Shown here: positions 49,671-57,720 of the stretch, piece after piece
Layout of the letters: each line of letters starts with the position of its first letter
How positions within the stretch are numbered: position 1 is the first letter of the stretch
From: Amycolatopsis arida
GTDB taxonomy: Bacteria; Actinomycetota; Actinomycetes; Mycobacteriales; Pseudonocardiaceae
Length of the DNA: 64,000 bases
Direction of reading: 5' to 3'
Assembly: GCF_900115565.1 (NCBI RefSeq)
Contig: NZ_FOWW01000001.1
Span: forward strand, 687,731-751,730
The notes under the pieces: generated by a model
The model's database searches: none
What the model saw: only the letters and a program-made list of their open reading frames with translations
Told to the model about the DNA's origin: nothing
Made by a program: the position numbers and the translations under genes

Positions 49671-49731
49671 GCCTCCACCGTCGCCCCGGTGAACCCTCAA
49701 CGTCCATCGAATGTTCGTCCACGGATTCGTT

Positions 49732-49747
49732 TAGGCTCGACTACATG
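49732..49747 (+). promoter_or_regulatory. Leaderless promoter of the second LysR gene
   Basis: TAGGCT (49732-49737) lies 7 nt before ATG 49745 without a Shine-Dalgarno, predicting a leaderless transcript. Confidence 0.55.
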
Positions 49748-50677
49748 TTCGATCTGCGGCGGCTACGGGTGCTCCAGGTGCTCGCCGAGCACGGCACGGT
49801 GACCGCGACCGCGGCCGCGCTGCACCTCACGCCGTCGGCGGTGTCCCAGCAGCTCCGCCAGCTGGCCCGCGACCTGGACGTCGAGCTGCTGCGCGCCGAC
49901 GGCCGCAGGGTGCGGCTCACCCCGGTGGCGCGGGTGCTGCTCGCGCACGCCGACACGCTGGCCACGCAGTGGGAACAGGCGCGCGCCGAGCTGGCCGCGC
50001 ACCGGCACGAGCCGGTGGCCGGCACCCTGCGGATCTGCGCGGTGTCGTCGGCCATCGCCGCGCTCGGCGCACCGGCCGCCGTCGAGCTGCGGCGCACCCA
50101 TCCTCGGCTGCGGGTGCTCCTGCGCGAGGAGGAGAGCGGGGACTGCTTCGCCCTGCTCCGCGACGACGAGGCCGACCTGGCGGTGGTGCTGCCCACCCCG
50201 GACACGCCACCGGTCGCCGATCCGCGGTTCGACCAGCACCCCCTGCTGGACGACCCGCAGGACCTGCTCGTCCGGCGCGGGCACCGGCTGGACCGACCCG
50301 AGGGCGTGGCGCTGGCGGAGGCCGCCGGCGAACCGTGGATCGTCAAGCCGCACCACAACGACACCCACCCGCTGCTCACCGCGGCGTGCGCCGCCGCCGG
50401 GTTCACCCCGCGGATCGAACACCAGGCCAAGGAGTGGTTCGCGGTGTCGGCGCTGGTGGCCGCCGGCTGCGGGGTGTGCCTGCTGCCCCGGATCGTGCCC
50501 GTCCCGGCCGAGCACCCCGTGGTCCGCGTCCCGCTGCACGGCAACCCCAGGCCGTCGCGCCGGTTCGTCGCCTGCGTGCGGCGCGGCGCCGCCGAGCACC
50601 CCGTCCTCGCCGCCGGCCTCGCCGCGCTCGCCGCCACTCACCAGCACGGTTCGGACACGGTCCCGCCGCGGTCCTGA
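49745..50677 (+). CDS. LysR-family regulator
   Basis: 310 residues: helix-turn-helix LRVLQVLAEHGTVTATAAALHLTPSAVSQQLRQLARDLDVELL across residues 7-50, then an effector domain. The divergent EamA gene, 74 bp away, is the probable target; LysR-EamA pairs commonly handle amino acid or metabolite export. If the EamA gene is truly broken the regulator may be an orphan. Confidence 0.88.
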   Translation: MFDLRRLRVLQVLAEHGTVTATAAALHLTPSAVSQQLRQLARDLDVELLRADGRRVRLTPVARVLLAHADTLATQWEQARAELAAHRHEPVAGTLRICAVSSAIAALGAPAAVELRRTHPRLRVLLREEESGDCFALLRDDEADLAVVLPTPDTPPVADPRFDQHPLLDDPQDLLVRRGHRLDRPEGVALAEAAGEPWIVKPHHNDTHPLLTAACAAAGFTPRIEHQAKEWFAVSALVAAGCGVCLLPRIVPVPAEHPVVRVPLHGNPRPSRRFVACVRRGAAEHPVLAAGLAALAATHQHGSDTVPPRS

Positions 50678-50705
50678 CCGCGCGCCCGGACGCACGGCGC
50701 GGTTG

Positions 50706-50960
50706 GTGCCACTGGTCGGGACCGCGCTGGCCATCGTTCGGAACCGGATGGGCGAGGTCTGGATCACCGTCGCGATGACCCTCACCGCCGTGGCCGGGGG
50801 CGCGCTCATCACGCAGATCCACTCTTGGCGGCGCCGCGCGCTCAGTGACCCCGACGGCGGCCGCGAGCTGCGGACGCTGGCGGCGCTCACCGGTGTCCAC
50901 GACCTGCCGTGGACGGCGGTCGTCGTCCTCATGATCGTCCGTCCCGGCTCGCCGGAGTGA
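50706..50960 (+). CDS. Small one-helix protein, doubtful
   Basis: 84 residues from a GTG, with one hydrophobic helix (VWITVAMTLTAVAGGALIT) and a short basic stretch. No family recognised. It sits 28 bp after the LysR gene without a clear Shine-Dalgarno. Confidence 0.35.
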   Translation: MPLVGTALAIVRNRMGEVWITVAMTLTAVAGGALITQIHSWRRRALSDPDGGRELRTLAALTGVHDLPWTAVVVLMIVRPGSPE

Positions 50961-51176
50961 GGCCGAGACGACCTTCCTTCGCGTCGCGGCCGTCCTCGAG
51001 GCCGTCTCGCTCACTGGCGCGGCCGAGGCAATGGAGCCCCAGCAAGTAACCCCTGGTGGGAGCAATCCCGGCAAATCGCCCCGATCGCCCACCCGCGCCG
51101 GTTATGCTCGGCCGCGGGCCGCCGACCTGGGCTTTCGACACCTCGCGGCGGCGCTGGGCGCAGCGAAGGAGGGGCC

Positions 51177-52223
51177 GTGCTCAGAATCCACTTCACCGCC
51201 ACCGACATCGCCCGCACGACGGTGGCCCGCGAGCCGGACCCGCTCTGGGAGATCGTGCTCAGCCTGCACATCCTGCAGACCCCGCACCCGCCGGCCCGCT
51301 ACCGCCGGTGGCGCGCCGGCGCGGCCGCCCGCATCCTGCACCGCGACCTCGGCGCGAAGGTCAGGCACCTGCTGTTCCCGCTCACCCCGGTGGCCACGTA
51401 CTTCCCGGACTTCCTCACCCCCAGCGAGGCCGCCGAGGGGATCGACGCCGGCATCGACGCCGTGACCGCCACACCCACCTCGCGGATGAGCGCCCAGCTC
51501 GGCAGGATGGCCACGCGCACGACCGCGCCGGCCTGGGCGCGCGAGCTCGCCGAAGGGTCCGCCGAGCTCCGCGCGGACCTCGGCGCCACCCTCCGGGCCT
51601 ACCACGACACGGCACTGGCCCCCGCGATGGCCGACCTCGGCGCGTGCGTCGCCGCCGACCGGGCGGTCCGGATCCGCGCGCTGGCCACCGGTGGCGTCGA
51701 GGGGCTCCTCCGCGGCCTCCGGCCGATGGCCCGCTGGGAGTGCCCGGCGAGCTCGGCGCCGGACGGCACCGTGGGCACCCTCGTCGCCGGCTACCCGGCC
51801 GACCACGACCTCCGGCTCGACGGCCGCGGCGTGGTGCTCGTCCCGTCGTTCTTCTGCCTGAAGAGCCCGGTGGTGCTGGTCGACCCGGACATGCGGCCGG
51901 TCCTGGTCTACCCGGCGGCCGAGACGGCCCCGGCGGCGGTGGCCGCGGCCGGCGGCTGCTCGACCACCGCGCTCGAGAACCTGCTCGGCACCACCCGCGC
52001 CGCCGTGCTGCTCTCCATCGAGGACGGGTGCACCGCCAAGCGGCTGACCCGGCGCGCCGGCGTCTCCCCGGCCACCATCAGCCACCACACGTCGGTGCTG
52101 CGCGAGGCCGGCCTGATCACCACCCACCGGTCGGCCAACACCGCGGTGCACGCGCTCACCCCGCTGGGTGCCCGGCTGGTCGGCCGGCCCGGGGCGGGCC
52201 TCGGCTGGGAACGTTCCCATTAA
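51177..52223 (+). CDS. Winged-helix (ArsR-like) regulator, DUF5937-type N-terminus
   Basis: 348 residues. A long N-terminal domain (LRIHFTATDIARTTVAREPDPLWEIVLSLHILQ) is seen in actinobacterial DUF5937/ArsR-type regulators, and the C-terminal helix-turn-helix is CTAKRLTRRAGVSPATISHHTSVLREAGLI. GTG at 51177 with AAGGAGGGG upstream; TATGCT at 51103-51108 may be its -10 hexamer. The 3' end overlaps the LacI operator at 52206. Target unknown. Confidence 0.8.
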   Translation: MLRIHFTATDIARTTVAREPDPLWEIVLSLHILQTPHPPARYRRWRAGAAARILHRDLGAKVRHLLFPLTPVATYFPDFLTPSEAAEGIDAGIDAVTATPTSRMSAQLGRMATRTTAPAWARELAEGSAELRADLGATLRAYHDTALAPAMADLGACVAADRAVRIRALATGGVEGLLRGLRPMARWECPASSAPDGTVGTLVAGYPADHDLRLDGRGVVLVPSFFCLKSPVVLVDPDMRPVLVYPAAETAPAAVAAAGGCSTTALENLLGTTRAAVLLSIEDGCTAKRLTRRAGVSPATISHHTSVLREAGLITTHRSANTAVHALTPLGARLVGRPGAGLGWERSH

Positions 52224-52226
52224 GAT
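52206..52226 (+). promoter_or_regulatory. LacI autoregulatory operator and -10 box
   Basis: TGGGAACGTTCCCA (52206-52219), a perfect 14-bp palindrome, touches TAAGAT (52221-52226, -10). It differs from the cellobiose-regulator consensus TGGGAGCGCTCCCA at one base in each arm. The palindrome overlaps the last codons of the preceding gene. Confidence 0.75.
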
Positions 52227-52265
52227 CGACGGCGGGAACCGCCACGTCAATCAGGGAGCGTGCCG

Positions 52266-53297
52266 ATGCCGGGTCCAGGTCGTGCCCGCGCCGCCCGGCG
52301 GCCGACCCTCGAACAGGTCGCCGCGGAGGCCGGGGTGTCCCGCGGCACGGTGTCGCGGGTGGTCAACGGTTCGCTGGAGGTGAGCGCGAAGACCCTGCGC
52401 CTGGTCCAGGACGCCATCGACAAGCTCGGCTACGTGCCCAACCAGGCGGCTCGCAGCCTGGTCACCCGCCGCACCGACACGGTGCTGCTGGTGGTGTCGG
52501 AGTCGGAGGCCAGGGTGTTCACCGAGCCGTTCCTCGGTGGGCTGGTCCGCGGGCTCAGCCAGGAGCTGGCCACCACACCGCTGCAGCTCAACCTGATGAT
52601 GGCCAGCACCGCCCGGCAGCACGAGCGGGTCGAGCAGCTCGTCCGCCACGGCCACGTCGACGGTGTCGCGTTGATCTCGCTGCACGGCGACGACCCGCTG
52701 CCGCGCAACCTGGCCGCGGCGGGCGCACCGGTGGTGGTGAACGGGCGGCCGGTCATCGAGATCCCCGGCGTGCCCTACGTCGACGCGGACAACCTGGCCG
52801 GCGCGCGGGCCGCCACCGAGTACCTCTACCGGCAGGGCCGCCGCCGGATCGCCACCATCACCGGCCCGCAGGACATGTGCGCGGGCATCGACCGGCTGGC
52901 CGGCTTCCGCGCCGCGCTGAAGGGGCGGCGCGGGGTGACCCGGCTGGTCGCGCAGGGCGACTTCGGCCAGGCCGACGGCGAGCGGGCGATGCGTGAGCTG
53001 CTGGCCGAGGACCCGCGGCTCGACGCGGTGTTCGCGGCCAGCGACCTGATGGCCGCCGGCGCGCTGCGGGCGCTGCGTGCCGCCGGCCGCGGGGTGCCCG
53101 ACGACGTGGCGGTGGTCGGGTTCGACGACTCCGACGTCGCCCGCAATACCGACCCCGCGCTGACCAGCGTCCGCCAGCCGGTGCAGCAGATGGGCCGGGA
53201 GCTGGCCCGCCTGCTGATCAGCCGGATCTCCCGGCCCGACCAGGAGCTCGCGCCGGTGATCCTGCCCACCGAGCTGCTGTGCCGCGAGTCGGCCTGA
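52266..53297 (+). CDS. LacI-family regulator
   Basis: 343 residues: helix-turn-helix and hinge TLEQVAAEAGVSRGTVSRVV then NQAARSLVTRR, followed by a periplasmic-binding-protein-like effector domain (sugar pocket motifs VVVNGRPVI, DNLAGARAATEYL, VVGFDDSDVARNTDPALTSVRQP). ATG 52266 preferred over GTG 52260 for AGGGAG spacing. It heads the carbohydrate region downstream, though the genes there are on the other strand; operator at 52206. Confidence 0.92.
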   Translation: MPGPGRARAARRPTLEQVAAEAGVSRGTVSRVVNGSLEVSAKTLRLVQDAIDKLGYVPNQAARSLVTRRTDTVLLVVSESEARVFTEPFLGGLVRGLSQELATTPLQLNLMMASTARQHERVEQLVRHGHVDGVALISLHGDDPLPRNLAAAGAPVVVNGRPVIEIPGVPYVDADNLAGARAATEYLYRQGRRRIATITGPQDMCAGIDRLAGFRAALKGRRGVTRLVAQGDFGQADGERAMRELLAEDPRLDAVFAASDLMAAGALRALRAAGRGVPDDVAVVGFDDSDVARNTDPALTSVRQPVQQMGRELARLLISRISRPDQELAPVILPTELLCRESA

Positions 53298-53310
53298 GTC
53301 GACCGCGGCA

Positions 53311-53348
53311 GCCCGGCGGCGCTTCCGCGCGTCGGAGCCCCGCCGGGC
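53311..53348. terminator. Hairpin between LacI and lyase-like genes
   Basis: GCCCGGCGG (53311-53319) pairs with CCGCCGGGC (53340-53348) across a 20-nt loop, between convergent genes. Confidence 0.5.
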
Positions 53349-53357
53349 CGGGAACTG

Positions 53358-54221
53358 TCACGTTCCGGGCGGCGCGAACACCCCCACCGCGTCGTAGGCG
53401 TGCCACGAGCCTTCCCGCTTGGCCATGGCGAGCACGTTCTCCACCGCCACCAGTGCCGCACGCGGCAGCGGAATCTCCACGATGGATGGTCGAAGTGGAC
53501 TGTCGGGCGCCGTGGCGTCGCCCCGCAGCGAGCCCTTGGTCGCGCCCCTCTCCAGCTCCACCCGCGCCACGTCCGTGCCGTTGCAGGCCACGTCGAGCCG
53601 GCCGGGGATGCTGGCGTGGGTGTCGATGAGCCAGACCGCGAGGGCGAGATCGCCGGCGGGTGGCTCGACCAGCCGGAAGCGCAGCCGGAACGTGTGCGCC
53701 CTGCTGCCGGCCCACCGGTCGGCCGGTCCCGGGTGCAGGTAGGGCCAGTCCACGCCGGGCGTGCTCACCCCGTGCACGTAGTCGGCGCCATCGGGGAAGC
53801 GGGTGAGGTACCGGGCGTACCCGTCGGGCGCGAGCGCCAGCTCGAGGCTGCGCCGGTCGAACTCGCCGACCACCGCCACCGGCCGCCCGGCGACCGTCAC
53901 CGACTCGGTCGACGTCGCCCGCAGCACTCCCGTGGGCCGGCTGCGCCCGCCCGAGGCGGCGACGGTGACGACCCGGTAGTGCCACGTGCTCGCGCGGGGA
54001 CCGAGGCCCTCGTGCCGCAGGTGGGTGTCGATGGTCTTGCCCAGCAGCGTCGCCGGCCCGGGCCGGAACGCGGGGTCGGGCGAGCCGTACACGGCGAAGT
54101 GGTCGACAAGGGGGTGGTAGGGGCGGTGCGCCCGCCAGGTGAGCTCGATCCGGCCGATGCCGGGCCGGGCCGCGAGGTCGCGCGCGGTCGGGGTGCTCGC
54201 GGAGGTCGTGGGGTCGCTCAT
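53358..54221 (-). CDS. Polysaccharide-lyase-like (Fn3 plus beta-sandwich) protein
   Basis: 287 residues without signal peptide. The N-terminal part (RIELTWRAHRPYHPLVDHFAVYG ... ASTWHYRVVTVAASG) is an Fn3-like module; the C-terminal part (about 155-285: FRLRFRLVEPPAGDLALAVWLIDTHASIPGRLDVACNG ... IVEIPLPRAALVAVENVLAM) resembles the carbohydrate-binding domain of family 4 rhamnogalacturonan lyases. Catalytic residues of the lyase are not identifiable, so it may be a binding protein. Its position with PhoD and the sugar ABC genes suggests a carbohydrate role. Confidence 0.6.
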   Translation of the reverse strand: MSDPTTSASTPTARDLAARPGIGRIELTWRAHRPYHPLVDHFAVYGSPDPAFRPGPATLLGKTIDTHLRHEGLGPRASTWHYRVVTVAASGGRSRPTGVLRATSTESVTVAGRPVAVVGEFDRRSLELALAPDGYARYLTRFPDGADYVHGVSTPGVDWPYLHPGPADRWAGSRAHTFRLRFRLVEPPAGDLALAVWLIDTHASIPGRLDVACNGTDVARVELERGATKGSLRGDATAPDSPLRPSIVEIPLPRAALVAVENVLAMAKREGSWHAYDAVGVFAPPGT

Positions 54222-54233
54222 CATGCCTCCCAC

Positions 54234-55940
54234 CTACCGAGCAGACCGAAAGTGAGCCGACTGCCCTGACTGCCCTGACGCACCGATCGGGCCTGACAGG
54301 TTACTTCCGGTCGGATCGGTATCCACCGTAAGGCCGGGGCGACCGGCCTCGGTGACGAACTGGGCCACTGTGGACACCGGTGCGCGGTCGTCCCGCTCGA
54401 CGTGGTCCACGACCCTGAACCGCGAGGTGAGTCGCTCGGGGGTCAGCTCGCCGTGCACGTACCCGCGCCGGCCGTCGTAGAGCTTCACGTGCGGGTTGGC
54501 CAGCCACAGCTCGGTGTAGCGGTCGGTGGGCGCGCCGTCGCCGTCCGAGCCGACCGAGGTCACCACCAGCTCGGTGCCGATGGTCGGCGAGTGCGGGTCG
54601 GTGAAGTCGGCCTTGAGCTCGGCGGCCACGTGCCGGTGGATGTCGCCGGTGAGCACGACGAGGTTGTCGACGCCGTGCCGGCGCACCGCCGCGAACAGCC
54701 GGTCGCGGTTGGCGGTGAACCCGTCCCACTGGTCCATGCTGAACGTGCGCCCCGGCCCGGTGTCCCGGTCGATCTGCGCCATCACCACCTGCTGCGCGAG
54801 CAGGTTCCAGGTGGCCCTGGACCGCCGAAGGCCCGAGTAGAGCCAGCGTTCCTGGGCGGCGCCGAGGATGGAGCGGCGCGGGTCGGTGTGCTCGCCGCCG
54901 GCGGAGGAGTCGGTCGGGAAGTCGTCCCGGTACTGCCGGGTGTCCAGCACGTGCACGTCGGCCAGCGCGCCCCAGCCGAACCGCCGGTACAGCCGCAGGT
55001 CCGGCCCGTGCGGAAGGGAGCCGCGGCGCAGCGGCAGGTGCTCGTAGTAGGCGCGGTAGGCCACGGCCCGCTGCCGCTCGAAGTCCTCGACCGAGATGCC
55101 GTACTGCGAGTGCGCGGCGGCGTAGTTGTTCTGCACCTCGTGGTCGTCCCAGGTGGTGACCCACGGTGCCCTGGCGTGCGCCGCCCGCAGGTGCGGGTCG
55201 GTCTTGAACAGCGCGTACCGCAGCCGGTACTGCTCCAGGGTCCGCACGGTGGCGTCGTGCACCGGGTCGACCCGCGCGCCCTGCCGCCACAGGTTCCCCG
55301 AGTTGATCGCGTACTCGTAGACGTAGTCGCCGAGGAAGAACACCAGGTCCAGCTCCTCCTGGGCGAGGTGCCGGTAGGCGGCGAAGTGCCCGTGGTACCA
55401 CGCCTGGCAGGAGGCCATTCCGAAGGCGAGCCGCTCGACCCGCTGGTGCGGCGCCGGCGCGGTGCGGGTGCGCCCCACCGGGCTGACCTCCCGGCCGGCC
55501 CGGAACCGGTAGAAGTACTCCCGGCCGGGGCGCAACCCGCCGACCTCCGGGTGCACCGAGTGCGCGAGCTCGGAGGTGGCCACCGCGTGGCCGCGGCGCA
55601 CCACCCGGGTGAACCGCTCGTCCTCGGCGACCTCGTAGTGCACGTCCACCGGCCGGCGGGGCATGCCGCCGTGGCCGTCCTCGGCCAGCGGTCGTGGCGC
55701 CAGCCGGGTCCACAGCACGACGCCGTACGGCTCGGGGTCGCCGGAGGCCACGCCGAGCTGGAAGGGGTCGGCCGGAACCCGGTCGCCGCCGGGGGTCAGC
55801 GCGCCCGCGGGGGCGCCGGTGCCCAGCGTGAGCGCGGCGGCGCTCACGCCGGCCAGCGCGAGGAAGTCGCGCCTGCTGTGCCCGGGACCCCTGCTGTGCC
55901 CGGGACCTCTGTCGGGTGGGGAATCGACGTTGTCGCTCAC
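54234..55940 (-). CDS. phoD: PhoD-type alkaline phosphatase/phosphodiesterase
   Basis: 568 residues. A Tat signal (SRRDFLALAGVSAAALTLG) precedes a PhoD N domain and metallophosphatase domain: MASCQAWYHGHF, FFLGDYVYEYA, TWDDHEVQNNY, VLTGDIHRH. The iron-calcium enzyme releases phosphate from esters outside the cytoplasm. Start taken at GTG 55938-55940, preceded by GGAG; a TTG four codons upstream is possible. A duplicated RGPGHS precedes the Tat motif. It lies 12 bp from the lyase-like gene and 22 bp after the permease gene, so it probably shares their transcript. Confidence 0.9.
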   Translation of the reverse strand: MSDNVDSPPDRGPGHSRGPGHSRRDFLALAGVSAAALTLGTGAPAGALTPGGDRVPADPFQLGVASGDPEPYGVVLWTRLAPRPLAEDGHGGMPRRPVDVHYEVAEDERFTRVVRRGHAVATSELAHSVHPEVGGLRPGREYFYRFRAGREVSPVGRTRTAPAPHQRVERLAFGMASCQAWYHGHFAAYRHLAQEELDLVFFLGDYVYEYAINSGNLWRQGARVDPVHDATVRTLEQYRLRYALFKTDPHLRAAHARAPWVTTWDDHEVQNNYAAAHSQYGISVEDFERQRAVAYRAYYEHLPLRRGSLPHGPDLRLYRRFGWGALADVHVLDTRQYRDDFPTDSSAGGEHTDPRRSILGAAQERWLYSGLRRSRATWNLLAQQVVMAQIDRDTGPGRTFSMDQWDGFTANRDRLFAAVRRHGVDNLVVLTGDIHRHVAAELKADFTDPHSPTIGTELVVTSVGSDGDGAPTDRYTELWLANPHVKLYDGRRGYVHGELTPERLTSRFRVVDHVERDDRAPVSTVAQFVTEAGRPGLTVDTDPTGSNLSGPIGASGQSGQSAHFRSAR

Positions 55941-55962
55941 CGTGCGCTCCAATCCGTGGTGG

Positions 55963-56823
55963 TCACTTCAGTCCCCCCGAGGTCAGGCCGGCGACGATCC
56001 GGCGCTGGAACAGCAGGACGGCGACGACCAGCGGCACGGTGGCGACCACCCCCGCCGCCATCTGGGTGCCGAACGGGCTGTCGTACGCGGCGACGCCGAC
56101 GAACTGGGAGATGCGCACGGTCGCGGTCTGCATCTCCGGCCGGTTCACCATGGTCAGCGCGATGATGAACTCGTTCCACGCCACGACGAAGACGATGATC
56201 GCCGTGGTGAACACCCCCGGCACCGCGATCGGCAGGATCACCTTGCGGAACGCCTGCCCGGGCGTGCAACCGTCCACTCTGGCCGCCTCCTCCAGCTCGA
56301 ACGGCAGCTGGCGGAAGAACGTGGTGAGGTACCAGATCGCCAGCGGCAGCGCGAACGACAGGTTCGGCACGACCATCGACTGGTAGGTGTTGATCCAGCC
56401 GATGCCGGTGAACAGCTTCAGCAGCGGTACCAGCAGTGAGATCCCGGGAAACATCGAGGTCGCGATGACCACGGCCAGCACGACGTTCGTGAACCGAAAG
56501 GTCAGCCGGGCCAGCGCGTAGCCGGCGATCGTGCCGAGCACGACGGTGAGCACCGTGGTGGCACCGGCGACCACCAGGCTGTTCAGCAACGCCCGGCCGA
56601 ACTGGGTGTCCCCGCCGAACACCGCGCGGTAGTTCTCCAGCGACCACGGCGACGGCAGTACGGACATGTCGAAGATGTCGCTGGTGCGCCGGAAGCTGGA
56701 CACCACCATCCAGTAGAACGGCGCCAGGCAGTACAGCACGATCACCGCGATGCCGAGGTGGGGCAACCAGCGGCGGGCGGCGCTCACCGGAACACCCCCG
56801 CTCACCGGAACACCCCCGCTCAC
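55963..56823 (-). CDS. Carbohydrate ABC transporter permease (MalG-like)
   Basis: 286 residues from the most upstream of three GTG starts. Six membrane helices; EAA motif EEAARVDGCTPGQAFRKVILPIAVPG typical of CUT1 family permeases. The N-terminus is encoded by three 18-bp repeats (56782-56835), each ending in GTG. The first has GGGAG at 7 nt and overlaps the upstream stop as GTGA; the other two could also initiate (56805, 56787). Confidence 0.9.
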   Translation of the reverse strand: MSGGVPVSGGVPVSAARRWLPHLGIAVIVLYCLAPFYWMVVSSFRRTSDIFDMSVLPSPWSLENYRAVFGGDTQFGRALLNSLVVAGATTVLTVVLGTIAGYALARLTFRFTNVVLAVVIATSMFPGISLLVPLLKLFTGIGWINTYQSMVVPNLSFALPLAIWYLTTFFRQLPFELEEAARVDGCTPGQAFRKVILPIAVPGVFTTAIIVFVVAWNEFIIALTMVNRPEMQTATVRISQFVGVAAYDSPFGTQMAAGVVATVPLVVAVLLFQRRIVAGLTSGGLK

Positions 56824-56835
56824 CGGAACACTCCC
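56782..56835 (-). repeat. Triplicated 18-bp stop/start junction
   Basis: Three 18-bp units, the last with one substitution, each containing the minus-strand CGGTGAGC with a stop TGA and start GTG overlapped. In-frame triplication (six codons each). Confidence 0.9.
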
Positions 56836-57716
56836 GCCCGCCGGGCACGCCGCTCGCCGAGCAGGTCGGCGCCGAGCAGCCGGACGAAGACGAACGCCAC
56901 CACCGCGACGTAGAGAAACAGGATCACCGCGTAGGCCGCGGCCGGACCGTAGCGCACCTGGTTGGCCTCGTCCCAGGCCAGCATCGACAACGTCTCCACC
57001 GCCCCCTTCTGCGCGCCGACCAACACGAACGGCAGGTCGAACATGCGCAGCGCGTCGAGCAGCCGGAACAGCACGGCCACCAGCAGTGCCGGCTTGACCA
57101 GCGGCAGCGTCACCCGCCAGAAGTGCTGCCACGCGCTCGCGCCGTCCAGCCGGGCGGCCTCGTGCACGTCGTGCGGGACGAGCTGCAGCCCGGCCAGCAC
57201 CAGCAGCCCGACGAACGGCGCCGTCTTCCAGGTGTCGGCGATGATCACCGCGAGCTTGGCCGGCCAGCCGTCGGAGGTCCACAGCAGCTCGGTGCCGAGC
57301 ACGGCGTTGGCCACTCCGTCGGACTGGAAGATCCACCGCCACAGCAGGCCGGCCACGGCCGTCGGGATCGCCCACGGCACCAGGATCGAGGCCCGCACCA
57401 GGCCGCGGCCGCGCACGGCGCGGTGCATCACCAGCGCCATGGCGACACCGACGACCACCTCCGCGGCCACCGTCGTGCCGGTGAACAGCGTGGTGTTGCC
57501 GAAGGCGGTCCAGAACCGCTCCGAGCCCAGCGCGGCCGCGTAGCTGTCCAGCCCGACGAACCGCTCGCCGGAGACGATGAAGCCGGACTCGTCGAGCTGC
57601 TCGCCGCCGCGGTACAGCGACTCGCGCACCGCGGCGACGAGCGGGTAGCCCACCACCAGCCCCAACACCAGGAAGGTGGGCGACAGCAGCAGCGTGGCGA
57701 GCCTGCCCTGCCGCAT
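56820..57716 (-). CDS. Carbohydrate ABC transporter permease (MalF-like)
   Basis: 298 residues, six helices, with the EAA motif HEAARLDGASAWQHFWRVTLPLVKPA. Partner to the downstream MalG-like permease. It lies 4 bp after the binding-protein gene stop and ends in the triplicated junction. No ATP-binding protein is encoded in the region; these CUT1 systems often use a shared MsiK-type ATPase. Confidence 0.92.
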   Translation of the reverse strand: MRQGRLATLLLSPTFLVLGLVVGYPLVAAVRESLYRGGEQLDESGFIVSGERFVGLDSYAAALGSERFWTAFGNTTLFTGTTVAAEVVVGVAMALVMHRAVRGRGLVRASILVPWAIPTAVAGLLWRWIFQSDGVANAVLGTELLWTSDGWPAKLAVIIADTWKTAPFVGLLVLAGLQLVPHDVHEAARLDGASAWQHFWRVTLPLVKPALLVAVLFRLLDALRMFDLPFVLVGAQKGAVETLSMLAWDEANQVRYGPAAAYAVILFLYVAVVAFVFVRLLGADLLGERRARRAGVFR

Positions 57717-57720
57717 CGGC

